Shown here piece after piece: positions 52,539-61,221 of a stretch of DNA of 64,000 bases. The notes beneath the pieces are model-generated. The model had not been told where the DNA came from and made no database searches. It saw only the letters and a list, made by a program, of their open reading frames with translations. The number at the start of each line of letters is the position of its first letter. The stretch's first letter is position 1. Origin of the DNA: Anaeromyxobacter terrae (GTDB taxonomy: Bacteria; Myxococcota; Myxococcia; Myxococcales; Anaeromyxobacteraceae); contig NZ_JALCYY010000002.1 of NCBI RefSeq assembly GCF_022690685.1, positions 1 to 64,000 of the forward strand. Reading direction: 5' to 3'. The position numbers and the translations under genes were made by a program.

Positions 52539-54245
52539 ATGCGCCGCCGCCTTGCCGCCGCGCTGCTCGCGGCCAGCCTGCTCCCCCGATCCGCGGCCGG
52601 CGACCCGGAGCGCACGATCGTGGTGGGGGCGGATCGCGACTACCCGCCGTACGAGTTCCTCGACGCCCAGGGGCGTCCCGCCGGCTACAACGTGGAGCTC
52701 ACCCGCGCCATCGCGGAGGTGATGGGCCTGCGGGTCGAGTTCCGGTTCGGGAACTGGGCGGAGATCCGAGCGGCGCTCGAGGCGGGCCAGATCGACGCGC
52801 TGGAGGGCATCTCCTTCTCCGAGGCGCGCGCCGCCACCCTCGACTTCGCCCCGCCGCACGCGATCGTCCAGCACGCCCTCTTCGCGCGGAAGGGCACGCC
52901 GGCGGTCACCTCGCTCGACGCCCTCCGCGGCAAGGAGGTCATCGTCTTCGGCGGCGGGATCATGGACGAGGAGCTCACGCGCCGCGGGATGGGCGCCGCG
53001 CTCGTCCGGACCGGCACCCCCGCCGACGCGATGCGGCTCCTCGCCTCCGGCCGCCACGACTACGTCGCGCTCGCGCTCCTCCCCGGCGTGTACCTCGAGC
53101 GCGAGCTCGGGCTCTCGAACGTGGAGCCGGTCGTCCGCGAGGTCGCGAGCGAGCCCTACGGCTACGCGGTTCGGAAGGGCAACGCGGCGCTCCTCGCCCG
53201 CCTCGACGAGGGGCTCGCGATCCTCAAGAAGACCGGCCGCTACGACGCGATCCACCAGCGCTGGCTGGGGGTGCTCGAGCCGCGGGGCCTCAGCTGGGAG
53301 GCGGCCCTGCGCTGGGCGGCGCTCGTGCTGGCGCCGCTCCTCGCCGTCCTCGGGGCGGTGCTCCTCTGGTCGCGCGCGCTCTCGCGGCAGGTGGCGCAGC
53401 GGACCGCCTCGCTCGCGGCGGAGGTGAAGGAGCGCCAGCGCGCGATGGAGGAGCTGCGGCGGCACCAGGCCGAGCTCCTGCAGGCGGACAAGCTCGCGGC
53501 GCTGGGGGTCCTCGTCTCGGGCGTCGCCCACGAGATCAACAACCCGACCGGCCTCATCCTGCTCGACACGACCACCGTGCGCGCGGCGCTCCTCGACGCC
53601 CTCGACGCCCTCGACGCGCGCGGCGGCACGGAGGGGCTGGCGCTCGCGGGGCTCCCCTACGCGAGGATGCGCGAGGAGCTCCCGCTCCTCCTCGACGAGA
53701 TGGCCCAGAGCGGGCGGCGGATCCAGCGCATCGTCGAGGACCTCAAGGACTTCGCGCGGCGCGACGACGCCCCGCCGCTCGCCCGCGTGGATCTGAACGA
53801 GGTCGCGCGGGCCGCGGCCCGGCTCGCCGGCGCGGCGCTGCGGAGGGCGACCGCGCGCTTCGAGCTCGAGCTCGCGCCGGCGCTGCCGGCCGTGCTCGGG
53901 AGCGGGCAACGCATCGAGCAGGTGGTGGTGAACCTGCTCGTGAACGCCTGCGAGGCCCTGCCCGCGCCGGGCCGCGGCGTGCGGCTCACCACGCGGCGAG
54001 AGGACGGGCGCGTCGTGCTCGAGGTGCGGGACGAGGGCGTCGGCATCGCGGCCGAGCACCTCGCGCGCGTCGAGGAGCCCTTCTTCACGACGAAGCGCGC
54101 CCGGGGCGGGACGGGGCTCGGCCTCTCGGTCTCGGCGAGCATCGTGAAGGAGCACGGCGGCACGCTCGCGCTCACCTCCACCCCGGGCGCGGGCACGACC
54201 GCCACCCTCGCCCTCCCGGCCGCGCCGGAGGCGGCGGCCGCATGA
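52539..54245 (+). CDS. Sensor histidine kinase with periplasmic SBP_bac_3-type domain
   Basis: 568 residues. After a signal-like helix, residues 25-245 form a family 3 solute-binding fold (TIVVGADRDYPPYEFLDAQGRPAGYNVELTRAIAEVMGL, ALEAGQIDALEGISFSEARAATLDFAPP, KKTGRYDAIHQRWLGVLEP). A membrane helix (about 265-285) and coiled coil lead to the kinase: H-box VSGVAHEINNPTG (His331), N-box VVNLLVNACEAL, DEGVGI, and TGLGLSVSASIV. The kinase core is of the DctB/NtrB-like class. The stop overlaps the response-regulator start by four bases. It probably senses a dicarboxylate or amino acid for the dctA gene downstream. Confidence 0.93.
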   Translation: MRRRLAAALLAASLLPRSAAGDPERTIVVGADRDYPPYEFLDAQGRPAGYNVELTRAIAEVMGLRVEFRFGNWAEIRAALEAGQIDALEGISFSEARAATLDFAPPHAIVQHALFARKGTPAVTSLDALRGKEVIVFGGGIMDEELTRRGMGAALVRTGTPADAMRLLASGRHDYVALALLPGVYLERELGLSNVEPVVREVASEPYGYAVRKGNAALLARLDEGLAILKKTGRYDAIHQRWLGVLEPRGLSWEAALRWAALVLAPLLAVLGAVLLWSRALSRQVAQRTASLAAEVKERQRAMEELRRHQAELLQADKLAALGVLVSGVAHEINNPTGLILLDTTTVRAALLDALDALDARGGTEGLALAGLPYARMREELPLLLDEMAQSGRRIQRIVEDLKDFARRDDAPPLARVDLNEVARAAARLAGAALRRATARFELELAPALPAVLGSGQRIEQVVVNLLVNACEALPAPGRGVRLTTRREDGRVVLEVRDEGVGIAAEHLARVEEPFFTTKRARGGTGLGLSVSASIVKEHGGTLALTSTPGAGTTATLALPAAPEAAAA

Positions 54246-55651
54246 GCGATCCGGGCTCCCCCGCGTTCGGCATCCTGCTCGTGGACGACGAGCCGGCCTG
54301 GCTGCGCGCCATGAGCCTCACCCTCGAGCGCACCGCCGGCATCCGCCGCGTCGTCACCTGCCAGGATCCGCGGCGCGTGCTCCAGATCCTGGACGGCGAC
54401 GACATCGGCGTCGTGCTCCTCGACCTCACGATGCCGCACCTCTCGGGCGAGGAGCTGCTGCCGCGGATCGCCGCGGAGCACCCCGAGGTGGCCGTCATCG
54501 TCGTCTCCGGCCTGAACCAGGTCGAGACCGCCGTCCGGTGCATGAAGCTCGGCGCGTTCGACTATCACGTGAAGACCGAGGAGGAGGACCGGCTCGTCGC
54601 GGGCGTGCTGCGCGCGCTGCGCATGCAGGAGCTCCAGCGCGAGAACGTCGAGGTCGCGACGCGGCTCCTGTCCGGCGAGCTCCGCCACCCGGAGGCGTTC
54701 GCCGGGATCGTGACGCGCGATCCCACCATGCGGACGCTCTTCTCCTACGTGGAGGCGGTGGCGAGGAGCGCGCAGCCGCTGCTCGTCACGGGCGAGAGCG
54801 GGGTGGGCAAGGAGCTCGTCGCGCGGGCCGCCCACGCGGTCTCCGGCTGCCCCGGGAAGCTCGTCGCCGTGAACGTCGCGGGGCTCGACGACGCCGTGTT
54901 CGCCGACACGCTCTTCGGGCACGTGCGCGGCGCCTTCACCGGCGCGGACCAGCCGCGGCGCGGCATGGTGGAGGAGGCGGCCGACGGGACCCTGTTCCTC
55001 GACGAGATCGGCGATCTCTCGATGGCGTCGCAGGTGAAGCTCCTGCGCTTCCTGCAGGACGGCGAGTTCTTCCCGCTCGGGAGCGACCGCCCGCGGAGGG
55101 TGAAGGCGCGCGTCATCGCCGCCACCCACCAGGACCTCGCCGCGAAGGAGCGGGCCGGCAGCTTCCGGCGCGACCTCTTCTACCGGCTCCGCACCCACCG
55201 CGTCCGGGTGCCGCCCCTGCGCGAGCGGAAGGACGACCTGCCGCTGCTCCTCGACCACTTCCTCGGAGAGGCCGCCCGCGCGCTCGGCAAGAAGAAGCCG
55301 ACCCCGCCCCGCCAGCTCCCGCTGCTCCTCGCGACGCACGACTTCCCCGGCAACGTGCGCGAGCTGCGCGCGATGGTGTTCGACGCGGTCACGCTCCACG
55401 TGGATCGCGTGCTGTCGATGGACGCGTTCGTGGAGGCGATCGGGCGCGTCGCGGACGGTGGCCGCGCCGACCCGGAGGCCGACGCGAACCCGTTCGCCGG
55501 CGCGGAGCGGCTGCCCACGTTCGACGAGGCGCTCGAGCTCCTCGCGCGCGAGGCGATGACGCGCGCCGGCGGGAACCAGACGCTCGCGGCGCGCCTCATC
55601 GGCCTCTCGCAGCCGGCGCTCTCGAAGCGCCTCAAGGCCTGGCGCCGGTAG
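54242..55651 (+). CDS. Sigma-54-dependent response regulator (DctD/NtrC type)
   Basis: 469 residues. Receiver domain with ILLVDDEPAW and the phosphorylated Asp61 in VVLLDLTMP. AAA+ domain: Walker A GESGVGKE, contact loop GHVRGAFTGA, Walker B GTLFLDEIG, FRRDLFYRLRTHRVRVPPLRERKDDL, and DFPGNVRELRAM. Fis-type HTH at the end (GGNQTLAARLIGLSQPALSKRLKAW). The usual partner is the kinase just before it; dctA, 304 bases on, has dyads and a -24/-12 promoter fitting its mode of action. Confidence 0.94.
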   Translation: MSDPGSPAFGILLVDDEPAWLRAMSLTLERTAGIRRVVTCQDPRRVLQILDGDDIGVVLLDLTMPHLSGEELLPRIAAEHPEVAVIVVSGLNQVETAVRCMKLGAFDYHVKTEEEDRLVAGVLRALRMQELQRENVEVATRLLSGELRHPEAFAGIVTRDPTMRTLFSYVEAVARSAQPLLVTGESGVGKELVARAAHAVSGCPGKLVAVNVAGLDDAVFADTLFGHVRGAFTGADQPRRGMVEEAADGTLFLDEIGDLSMASQVKLLRFLQDGEFFPLGSDRPRRVKARVIAATHQDLAAKERAGSFRRDLFYRLRTHRVRVPPLRERKDDLPLLLDHFLGEAARALGKKKPTPPRQLPLLLATHDFPGNVRELRAMVFDAVTLHVDRVLSMDAFVEAIGRVADGGRADPEADANPFAGAERLPTFDEALELLAREAMTRAGGNQTLAARLIGLSQPALSKRLKAWRR

Positions 55652-55667
55652 CTCCGGCCGCGAAGGG

Positions 55668-55705
55668 CCATTCCCTCCGGAATGGTCATGCCTCGCGGAA
55701 TGACC
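55668..55705. promoter_or_regulatory. Candidate enhancer (UAS) for the sigma-54 regulator
   Basis: CCATTCC-CTCC-GGAATGG (55668-55685) overlaps a second dyad, GGTCAT-N10-ATGACC (55684-55705), so that GGAATG occurs twice 19 bases apart. It lies about 190 bases upstream of the -24/-12 promoter of dctA, a normal enhancer distance. Confidence 0.65.
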
Positions 55706-55870
55706 GCTCGCGCGCGCTGCGGATCCTGCGTGCCTGCGCGCCGGCGCGCGGTCTCCCTCACGCACCGATGACGATCGGAATGCCCCTTCGTGCCGGCCCG
55801 CCCGGTCCGATGGGTCGTGGCACGCGCCCCGGCGTGCATTTTTTCGACTTCCGCCGGATCGGCGCGCCCG

Positions 55871-55885
55871 GGCACATCGCGTGCT
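55871..55885 (+). promoter_or_regulatory. Candidate sigma-54 promoter of dctA
   Basis: GGCACATCGCGTGCT has GG (55871-55872) and GC (55883-55884) ten bases apart. The predicted transcript starts near 55896, giving a leader of about 60 bases before the GTG start. The same GGCAC-N5-GTGCT form is seen at 30770. Confidence 0.68.
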
Positions 55886-55955
55886 GTGGACGAGCGCGCT
55901 CCCGTCCTCGCGGCGCGGCGCGACGGCGGCGCGGCGCCGCCAGGAGGAGGCTCAC

Positions 55956-57284
55956 GTGAAGCGTCTCGCTCGCAGCCTTTACCTGCAGGTCCTCGTCGCG
56001 GTGGCGCTCGGCGCCCTCGTCGGCCACCTCGCCCCGGCGACGGGCGCGTCGCTGAAGCCGCTCGGCGACGCGTTCATCAAGCTCGTGAAGATGCTCATCG
56101 CGCCCATCGTGTTCACGACGGTGGTGACGGGCATCGCGAAGATGGGCGACCTGCGCAAGGTCGGCCGCGTGGGGCTGAAGGGGCTGCTCTACTTCGAGGG
56201 GCTCACGACGCTCGCGCTCGCCATCGGGCTGGTCGTCGCCCGCCTCGCCCAGCCCGGCGCCGGCATGGACGTGAACCCGGCCACCCTCGACGCCAAGGCG
56301 GTCGCGACCTACACCGCCGGCGCCCAGCAGCACGGGACGGTCGACTTCATCCTGAACGTCATCCCGAAGGACGTCGCCGATGCGTTCGCGAAGGGCGACA
56401 TCCTCCAGGTCCTGCTCTTCTCGATCCTGTTCGGCATCGCGCTCGCCGGGCTGCGGGAGACGGGGAAGCCCGTCCTCGACTTCATCGACGTCCTCGCCTC
56501 GGTGCTCTTCAAGATCGTCGGGATGGTGATGCGGCTCGCGCCCATCGGCGCGTTCGGCGCGATGGCGTTCACGGTCGGGAAGTACGGCGTGGACACGCTC
56601 CTCAGCCTCGGCAAGCTCATCGCCTGCTTCTACGCGACGAGCACGCTGTTCGTCGTCGTCGTCCTCGGCCTCGTGATGCGGAGCTGCGGGCTCGGCATCC
56701 TGCGGTTCCTCCGCTACATCAAGGAGGAGATCTTCGTGGTGCTCGGGACGTCCTCGTCCGAGTCCGCGCTCCCGCTCATGATGCGGAAGATGGAGCGGCT
56801 CGGCTGCTCGAAGCCGGTCGTCGGCCTCGTCGTGCCGATGGGCTACTCCTTCAACCTCGACGGGACGTCCATCTACCTCACGCTCGCGACGCTGTTCATC
56901 GCCCAGGCGACGAACACGCACGTCTCGCTCGGGCAGGAGCTCGAGATCCTGGCGGTGCTGCTCCTCACCTCGAAGGGCGCCGCGGCGGTCACCGGCGGCG
57001 GCTTCATCACCCTCGCCGCGACGCTCTCCGCGGTCGGAAACATCCCCGTGGCGGGCCTCGCGCTCCTCCTCGGCATCGACCGCTTCATGTCGGAGGCGCG
57101 CGCCATCACGAACCTCATCGGGAATGGCGTCGCGTCGGTGGCGGTTTCCCGCTGGGAGGGCGAGCTCGATCTCGCCCGGGCGCGCGCGGTCCTCGCGGGC
57201 GCCGATCCCGGAGACGCCGCGGAGCCGACGCCGACGCCGGCGCCGCTCCTCGAGGACGTCCCGCTCACCGCGGCCGAGGGTTAG
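55956..57284 (+). CDS. dctA: C4-dicarboxylate transporter DctA
   Basis: DAACS-family symporter for succinate, fumarate and malate, 442 residues. [20 protein letters not shown], the [21 protein letters not shown] serine-rich loop, [32 protein letters not shown], and [19 protein letters not shown] followed by [20 protein letters not shown] are the family signatures. The GTG at 55956 has AGGAGGAG 7 bases upstream; no better start is seen. Preceded by the kinase-regulator pair. Confidence 0.95.
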   Translation: MKRLARSLYLQVLVAVALGALVGHLAPATGASLKPLGDAFIKLVKMLIAPIVFTTVVTGIAKMGDLRKVGRVGLKGLLYFEGLTTLALAIGLVVARLAQPGAGMDVNPATLDAKAVATYTAGAQQHGTVDFILNVIPKDVADAFAKGDILQVLLFSILFGIALAGLRETGKPVLDFIDVLASVLFKIVGMVMRLAPIGAFGAMAFTVGKYGVDTLLSLGKLIACFYATSTLFVVVVLGLVMRSCGLGILRFLRYIKEEIFVVLGTSSSESALPLMMRKMERLGCSKPVVGLVVPMGYSFNLDGTSIYLTLATLFIAQATNTHVSLGQELEILAVLLLTSKGAAAVTGGGFITLAATLSAVGNIPVAGLALLLGIDRFMSEARAITNLIGNGVASVAVSRWEGELDLARARAVLAGADPGDAAEPTPTPAPLLEDVPLTAAEG

Positions 57285-57314
57285 CTCGCCCGCGCATTCG
57301 CTCCAGGAGGCTTC

Positions 57315-57416
57315 ATGAAGCAGCTCATCTCGATCCTCTCGCGGCTGTGGAACGGCCTCTGCGAGGCCGACCGCCGCACCGCGCTCCGCAGCACGCCGGA
57401 AGTCCCCCGCAAGTAG
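57315..57416 (+). CDS. Small protein (33 residues) downstream of dctA
   Basis: ATG at 57315 with AGGAGG nearby upstream, 30 bases after the dctA stop; the ORF ends TAG at 57414-57416. The product begins MKQLISILSRLWNGLCEADR, an amphipathic, membrane-surface-like helix, then a basic tail ending PRK. It is followed by a hairpin that may terminate the dctA transcript. Short size means coding potential cannot be proved by sequence alone, but the ribosome site and position favour a real small protein. Confidence 0.6.
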   Translation: MKQLISILSRLWNGLCEADRRTALRSTPEVPRK

Positions 57417-57438
57417 CGACGCGGAGATCCCGGCGCGG

Positions 57439-57482
57439 ACGCCGGCGGTGGCCTCCCTCCGGCCGCCGCCGGCGTTCGCCTT
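57439..57482 (+). terminator. Long hairpin after dctA and the small gene
   Basis: A 15-bp stem ACGCCGGCGGTGGCC / GGCCGCCGCCGGCGT with one G-U pair and a TCCCTCC loop (57439-57475), followed by TCGCCTTT. The U-run is weak. Confidence 0.65.
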
Positions 57483-57547
57483 TCCCCTCCCCCGCGACGC
57501 CCCTCCCGCGACGGCGCCCGCGCCCGGCCGGCGATACACTGTGGGCA

Positions 57548-58294
57548 ATGGATCGCGGCGCCCGGTGGCACGAGCGGCTCGGCGCGGCGGCGGCGAACGT
57601 CCACCGCTGGCTCAGGGCGCGCGAGCTCGTCACGCTCCTCCTCGTCGCGGCGCTCGCGGGCGGCGTCCTCGCGTTCCTAGAGATCGCCGACGCGGTGCAG
57701 GAGAACCAGACCCGCGCGATCGACGAGGAGATCCTCCTCGCCATGCGCACGCCCGGGGATCCTTCCGATCCCCTCGGGCCGGAGTGGGTCGAGGAGGTCG
57801 GTCGCGACCTCACCGCGCTCGGCGGCGTACCGGTGATCACGCTCGTCACCTCCGCGGTGGCCGCCACGCTCTGGCTCGCGGGACGGCGCCGCTCCGCGAC
57901 CCTGCTCGTCGTCGCGGTGGTGGGCGGGGCGCTCCTCTCGTTCGCGCTGAAGCGGGGCTTCGACCGGCCCCGCCCCGAGCTCGTGCCGCACGGGACCACG
58001 GTCTACACGTCGAGCTTCCCGAGCGGCCACTCGATGCTCTCCGCCGTCGCCTACCTGACGCTCGGGGCGCTCGTCGCGCGCGTGCTGCCGCAACGGCGGC
58101 AGAAGGCGTTCGTCATCGGCTGGGCGCTGCTCTTCACCGGCCTCATCGGCGTGAGCCGCGTCTATCTCGGCGTGCACTGGCCGTCGGACGTCCTCGCCGG
58201 CTGGACCGTGGGCGCGAGCTGGGCGGTCGCGTGCTGGCTCGCGGCGGACTACCTCGACCGTCGCGCCAGGCGACGGAGCGGGCGCACGGGTTAG
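57548..58294 (+). CDS. PAP2 family membrane phosphatase
   Basis: Lipid or undecaprenyl-diphosphate phosphatase-like protein, 248 residues. The three catalytic motifs are KRGFDRPRP, PSGHS (in SSFPSGHSMLSAVAYLTLGALV) and SRVYLGVHWPSDVLAGW. Five to six membrane helices, with a basic cytosolic end. Actual substrate (undecaprenyl diphosphate, phosphatidylglycerol phosphate or similar) cannot be told. Confidence 0.92.
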   Translation: MDRGARWHERLGAAAANVHRWLRARELVTLLLVAALAGGVLAFLEIADAVQENQTRAIDEEILLAMRTPGDPSDPLGPEWVEEVGRDLTALGGVPVITLVTSAVAATLWLAGRRRSATLLVVAVVGGALLSFALKRGFDRPRPELVPHGTTVYTSSFPSGHSMLSAVAYLTLGALVARVLPQRRQKAFVIGWALLFTGLIGVSRVYLGVHWPSDVLAGWTVGASWAVACWLAADYLDRRARRRSGRTG

Positions 58295-58506
58295 CTCCCT
58301 CCCGGTCCGTGGCGAGGTGGCATCCACACCCACCGGGGTGAGCCAGCGCCAGGTGTGCGGCGACTTCACGCGCCCGCCCGCGCCCCTCCTCGTCCAACCC
58401 CGCGAGCCCAGGGGCACTTCGCGGGCGCCCGGCGCTGGTCCGCGCCGTGCACAGATGAGAGCTCGCCCGGCGCCCCTTTCCCCGGACGACTGCTCGGAGG
58501 TGTTCC

Positions 58507-58989
58507 ATGAGACCCGGCCGCCTCGCCTCGATCGCCACCCTCACCGCCCTCCTCTCGACCGCCTGCGTGACGACCTCGACGACCTCCACGACCTGGGGCG
58601 AGGGCTCCGCCCAGGAGTGGGAGCGCGTCGGCTACGTCGCCTCGATCCGCGAGACCGTGGAGCGGCAGCAGGGAAACCCGGGCGCCGGCGCGGTGGCGGG
58701 CGCGATCATCGGCGGCATCCTCGGCAGCGCGATGGGCGGCCACACGCACTACGACCGCTGGGGCTACGCGCACAGCCAGGGGAGCGGCGCCGGCGCGGTC
58801 GCAGGCGCCGTCGGCGGAGCCGTGGTCGGCGCGGCCGCGAGCCAGGGCGGCGCCGAGCGGCGCACGTACGAGGTCTTCGTCCGGTTCGACGACGGCGGGA
58901 CGGAGACGTTCGTCTACGACCAGCCGTTCGACTTCCGCGTCGGCGACGAGGTCCGGCAGACGCCGCGCGGCCTCGAGTGGAGGCGTTAG
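58507..58989 (+). CDS. Glycine-zipper outer-membrane lipoprotein
   Basis: 160 residues. Signal peptide with lipobox STAC (Cys20) and a Ser/Thr linker. Two glycine-zipper segments: GAGAVAGAIIGGILGSAMGG and GAGAVAGAVGGAVVGAAAS, as in SlyB/Rick_17kDa antigen proteins. A C-terminal beta domain (YEVFVRFDDGGTETFVYDQPFDFRVGDEVR) closes it. Sits in the outer membrane and likely stabilises the envelope. Its stop overlaps the convergent DUF438 gene. Confidence 0.9.
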   Translation: MRPGRLASIATLTALLSTACVTTSTTSTTWGEGSAQEWERVGYVASIRETVERQQGNPGAGAVAGAIIGGILGSAMGGHTHYDRWGYAHSQGSGAGAVAGAVGGAVVGAAASQGGAERRTYEVFVRFDDGGTETFVYDQPFDFRVGDEVRQTPRGLEWRR

Positions 58990-60602
58990 CGAGCTCGCGC
59001 GCCGCGCGTGAAGAAGGTCCGCACGACACCCGGGCCATCCGGCTCCGAGTGCGCGAGGCACCCGACGGCGAGCGCACGCTCGACGAGGGGGCCGGGAACG
59101 AACGGCGTCACGAGCTCGAACACGTCGCCCGACGCGAGCACGGCGAGCTCCTGCATGATCTCCTGCACCGGGTGCGCGCCGGCCGCCAGCATGGGCCGTG
59201 CGTCCAGCCGGCGGGAGACCGGCGCGCCCTCGAGCCACGCCGGCCGGAGCTGAGCATCCGCCGCGGGCGCAGCGGCGGCGTGGGCATGCGCCGCCTCCGG
59301 CGCCGGGCCGCGGCCGTCGACCGCATGCGCGGGGCAGGCCTCGACGGGCCTGGCGGGTTCGGCGCCGGGGCGCGCCCCGGCCCAGGACAGGAGGCGCTGC
59401 TCGCCCTGGAGCGCCCGCTTCTCCGTGAGATCCTGCGTCAGCTCGAGGCAGCCCAGGTACGCGCCGGCCTCGTCGCGGAGCGCGCGGTACTCGATGTGGA
59501 CGAACCGTCCGTGGAGCTGGATCCAGAAGGTGGCGCGGTCCTGCGTGCCGGCGCGGAAGCCGGCGAGGATCTCCTCGACCGTCCCGACCGACGCGGGCGG
59601 GTGGCAGAACTGGACCTTGCGACCGATGACGGCGCGGCTGCGCGAGAACACCCGGTCCTTGCCGTGGCTGAACCAGCGGACGCGATCCTCTGCGTCGACG
59701 AAGGTCGCGTCGAGCGGCAGCGCGCCGAGGATCGCCTCGAGCTCGGCGGGGGCGAGGCTCCCAGTGGGCAGCCTCACGCGCGCGCCGGCCGCGGGACCCT
59801 CGTCGATCCCGGCCGACTCCGGGCGCCAGCGCGCCTCGGGCTCGACGAGGCAGTAGCCGATCTCGTCGCTCTGCCTTGCGATCTCCCACCACTCGCGCTC
59901 GTCGAGGACGTCGAGCGACATGGGCAGCAGGATGTTTTCCTCCTTGTCCACCATGTCGCGGATCGCCCGCGCGAGGGGGCGCAGCGCGCCGCCCGCGATC
60001 GCGCGCGCCGCGGCGGGATCTCCGGCGGCCGACGCGAGCGCCGCGTGCGCGCCGCGCAGCAGCGCGCGCGTCTCGTCGTGCTTGCCCCACATGACCTGCG
60101 GCGGCCCGGTGATGCCGTGGCGCTCGAGGAACGGGAAGAGCAGGTGCTCCTTGCGCAGGTAGTGCTTCTCGACGTCGGTGAGCGCGTTCAAGCGCACGCG
60201 CGCCTGCAGGAGGTGCACGCCCGCGGCGCCCTCGGTCGCGACCGTCGCGAGCGCGTCGGCGGCGTGCTCGAGCGCGTGGACCTGCTTCGCGAGCGCCGCG
60301 TTCTCCTCGGAGAAGACGCGCGCGGGGTGGCCGGCCGGCGGCGTGCGCGCGCCGGAGAGATCGATGCCGCCCTGCAGCGCCGCCGAGTGGAGGTGGCAGA
60401 GCCGCGTCACCTCCTCGGGCCGGAGTCCCTCGGCGATGAGCTCCTGCTCCACCTCCACCACGAGCCCGTACGGCACCTGGCCGAGCAGCCGCTGGAGCTG
60501 CCGCTGCACCGCGTCCGGCGCCGCGCCGTCGTGAAGCTGCAGGATGAGGTGCTTCAGGAGGGCCTTCCGAGGGGGGGCGCCGGTTTCGATGAGCTCGCTC
60601 AT
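58986..60602 (-). CDS. DUF438 / hemerythrin / PAS multidomain protein
   Basis: 538 residues from the ATG at 60602. Residues 1-90 are DUF438-like (RKALLKHLILQLHDGAAPDAVQRQLQRLLGQVPYGLVVEVEQELIAEGL). A hemerythrin domain follows (LTDVEKHYLRKEHLLFPFLERHGI, WGKHDETRALL, IRDMVDKEENILLPMSLDVL). A PAS domain comes next (ILGALPLDATFVDAEDRVRWFSHGKDRVFSRSRAVIGRKVQFCHPPASVGTVEEI). The C-terminal part, after an Ala/His-rich linker (about residue 430), is DUF2249-like (LDARPM...HPVQEIMQELAVLASGDVFELVTPF). The layout suggests an O2, NO or redox responder. It diverges from the E2-like gene. Confidence 0.9.
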   Translation of the reverse strand: MSELIETGAPPRKALLKHLILQLHDGAAPDAVQRQLQRLLGQVPYGLVVEVEQELIAEGLRPEEVTRLCHLHSAALQGGIDLSGARTPPAGHPARVFSEENAALAKQVHALEHAADALATVATEGAAGVHLLQARVRLNALTDVEKHYLRKEHLLFPFLERHGITGPPQVMWGKHDETRALLRGAHAALASAAGDPAAARAIAGGALRPLARAIRDMVDKEENILLPMSLDVLDEREWWEIARQSDEIGYCLVEPEARWRPESAGIDEGPAAGARVRLPTGSLAPAELEAILGALPLDATFVDAEDRVRWFSHGKDRVFSRSRAVIGRKVQFCHPPASVGTVEEILAGFRAGTQDRATFWIQLHGRFVHIEYRALRDEAGAYLGCLELTQDLTEKRALQGEQRLLSWAGARPGAEPARPVEACPAHAVDGRGPAPEAAHAHAAAAPAADAQLRPAWLEGAPVSRRLDARPMLAAGAHPVQEIMQELAVLASGDVFELVTPFVPGPLVERALAVGCLAHSEPDGPGVVRTFFTRGARAR

Positions 60603-60814
60603 GCGGAGAGGAAGAGCAAGGTCCTCGCCAGCCACGCAACCGCCTTGGATCACTGCTTTTCCTGAGCCATCGCGGCACCCGGCACCCGGATTTCGTTGCT
60701 GCGCCCACCGCGATGCCGTTGCGCTGATCGGCCGGTGCGCGCTGCCGCGCGGGCGCGGCGCCACTAGGGTTCGATCTCGGGCACGGTGCTCGGCGGGTGG
60801 CGGGGAGCGGGGGG
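60603..60814. promoter_or_regulatory. Divergent intergenic region between DUF438 protein and E2-like operon
   Basis: 212 bases, slightly AT-richer in the middle (60640-60700), with a direct repeat CGGCACCCGGCACCC. It must hold promoters for both directions, but no element can be placed. Confidence 0.35.
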
Positions 60815-61204
60815 ATGAAGCGGCTGTTCGGCGGCGACTGGTTGGCGGGTCCGGTCCATGACGCGCTGCGCGACCGCGCGATGGTCGAGCAGAGCCTCCC
60901 CGCCGCGACGCGCGCCGTGGTGGTGGACGGCGTCCGCGGCTGGCTCTTCCCGGTGACGACCACGGCGGGCGACCTCTTCCAGCTCTTCCTCTGGTTCGAC
61001 GGTGCCGTCTACCAGGTCACGGTCGCGAGCCCCGACGTCTCGGGCCACGACCCGCACGCCTGCCACCTGTTCCCGCACGGCCGGATCTGCCTGTCCGCGG
61101 ATCCGGCGGGCGGCATGCCCACGCTCCAGGCCGCCTACGCGAAGAGCGTGCTGTGGGCGAACGGCTTCAGCGAGTTCCAGCGCACGGGAGCGTTCCCGTT
61201 CTGA
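60815..61204 (+). CDS. Prokaryotic E2-like (ubiquitin-conjugating fold) protein
   Basis: 129 residues. The C-terminal half has the E2 active-site architecture: HACHLFPHGRICLSADPAGG, where HxFPHGRICLS stands in the place of the eukaryotic HPN...GxICLD motif, with Cys92 as probable catalytic residue. The following helices (LQAAYAKSVLWANGFSEFQRTGAF) fit the end of the fold. A beta-meander core precedes it (GDLFQLFLWFDGAVYQVTVASP). ATG at 60815 has GGGAGCGGGGGG upstream; a GTG at 60797 is also in frame. First in a three-gene set with a 63-residue protein and a JAB-E1 fusion, so it most likely receives an activated small protein. Confidence 0.82.
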   Translation: MKRLFGGDWLAGPVHDALRDRAMVEQSLPAATRAVVVDGVRGWLFPVTTTAGDLFQLFLWFDGAVYQVTVASPDVSGHDPHACHLFPHGRICLSADPAGGMPTLQAAYAKSVLWANGFSEFQRTGAFPF

Positions 61205-61221
61205 ACCCCGGAGGAGAAGCC

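Larger units (their letters stand above)
55652..55955 (+). promoter_or_regulatory. dctA upstream region
   Basis: 304 bases holding the enhancer dyads, an AT-rich patch (ATTTTTTCGACTT near 55838) and the -24/-12 promoter. No other gene is seen. Confidence 0.6.

Noticed and set aside
55818-55838. Sigma-54 promoter TGGCACG...TGCA
   Set aside because: GG and GC are 15 bases apart instead of 10. The site at 55871 has the proper spacing.
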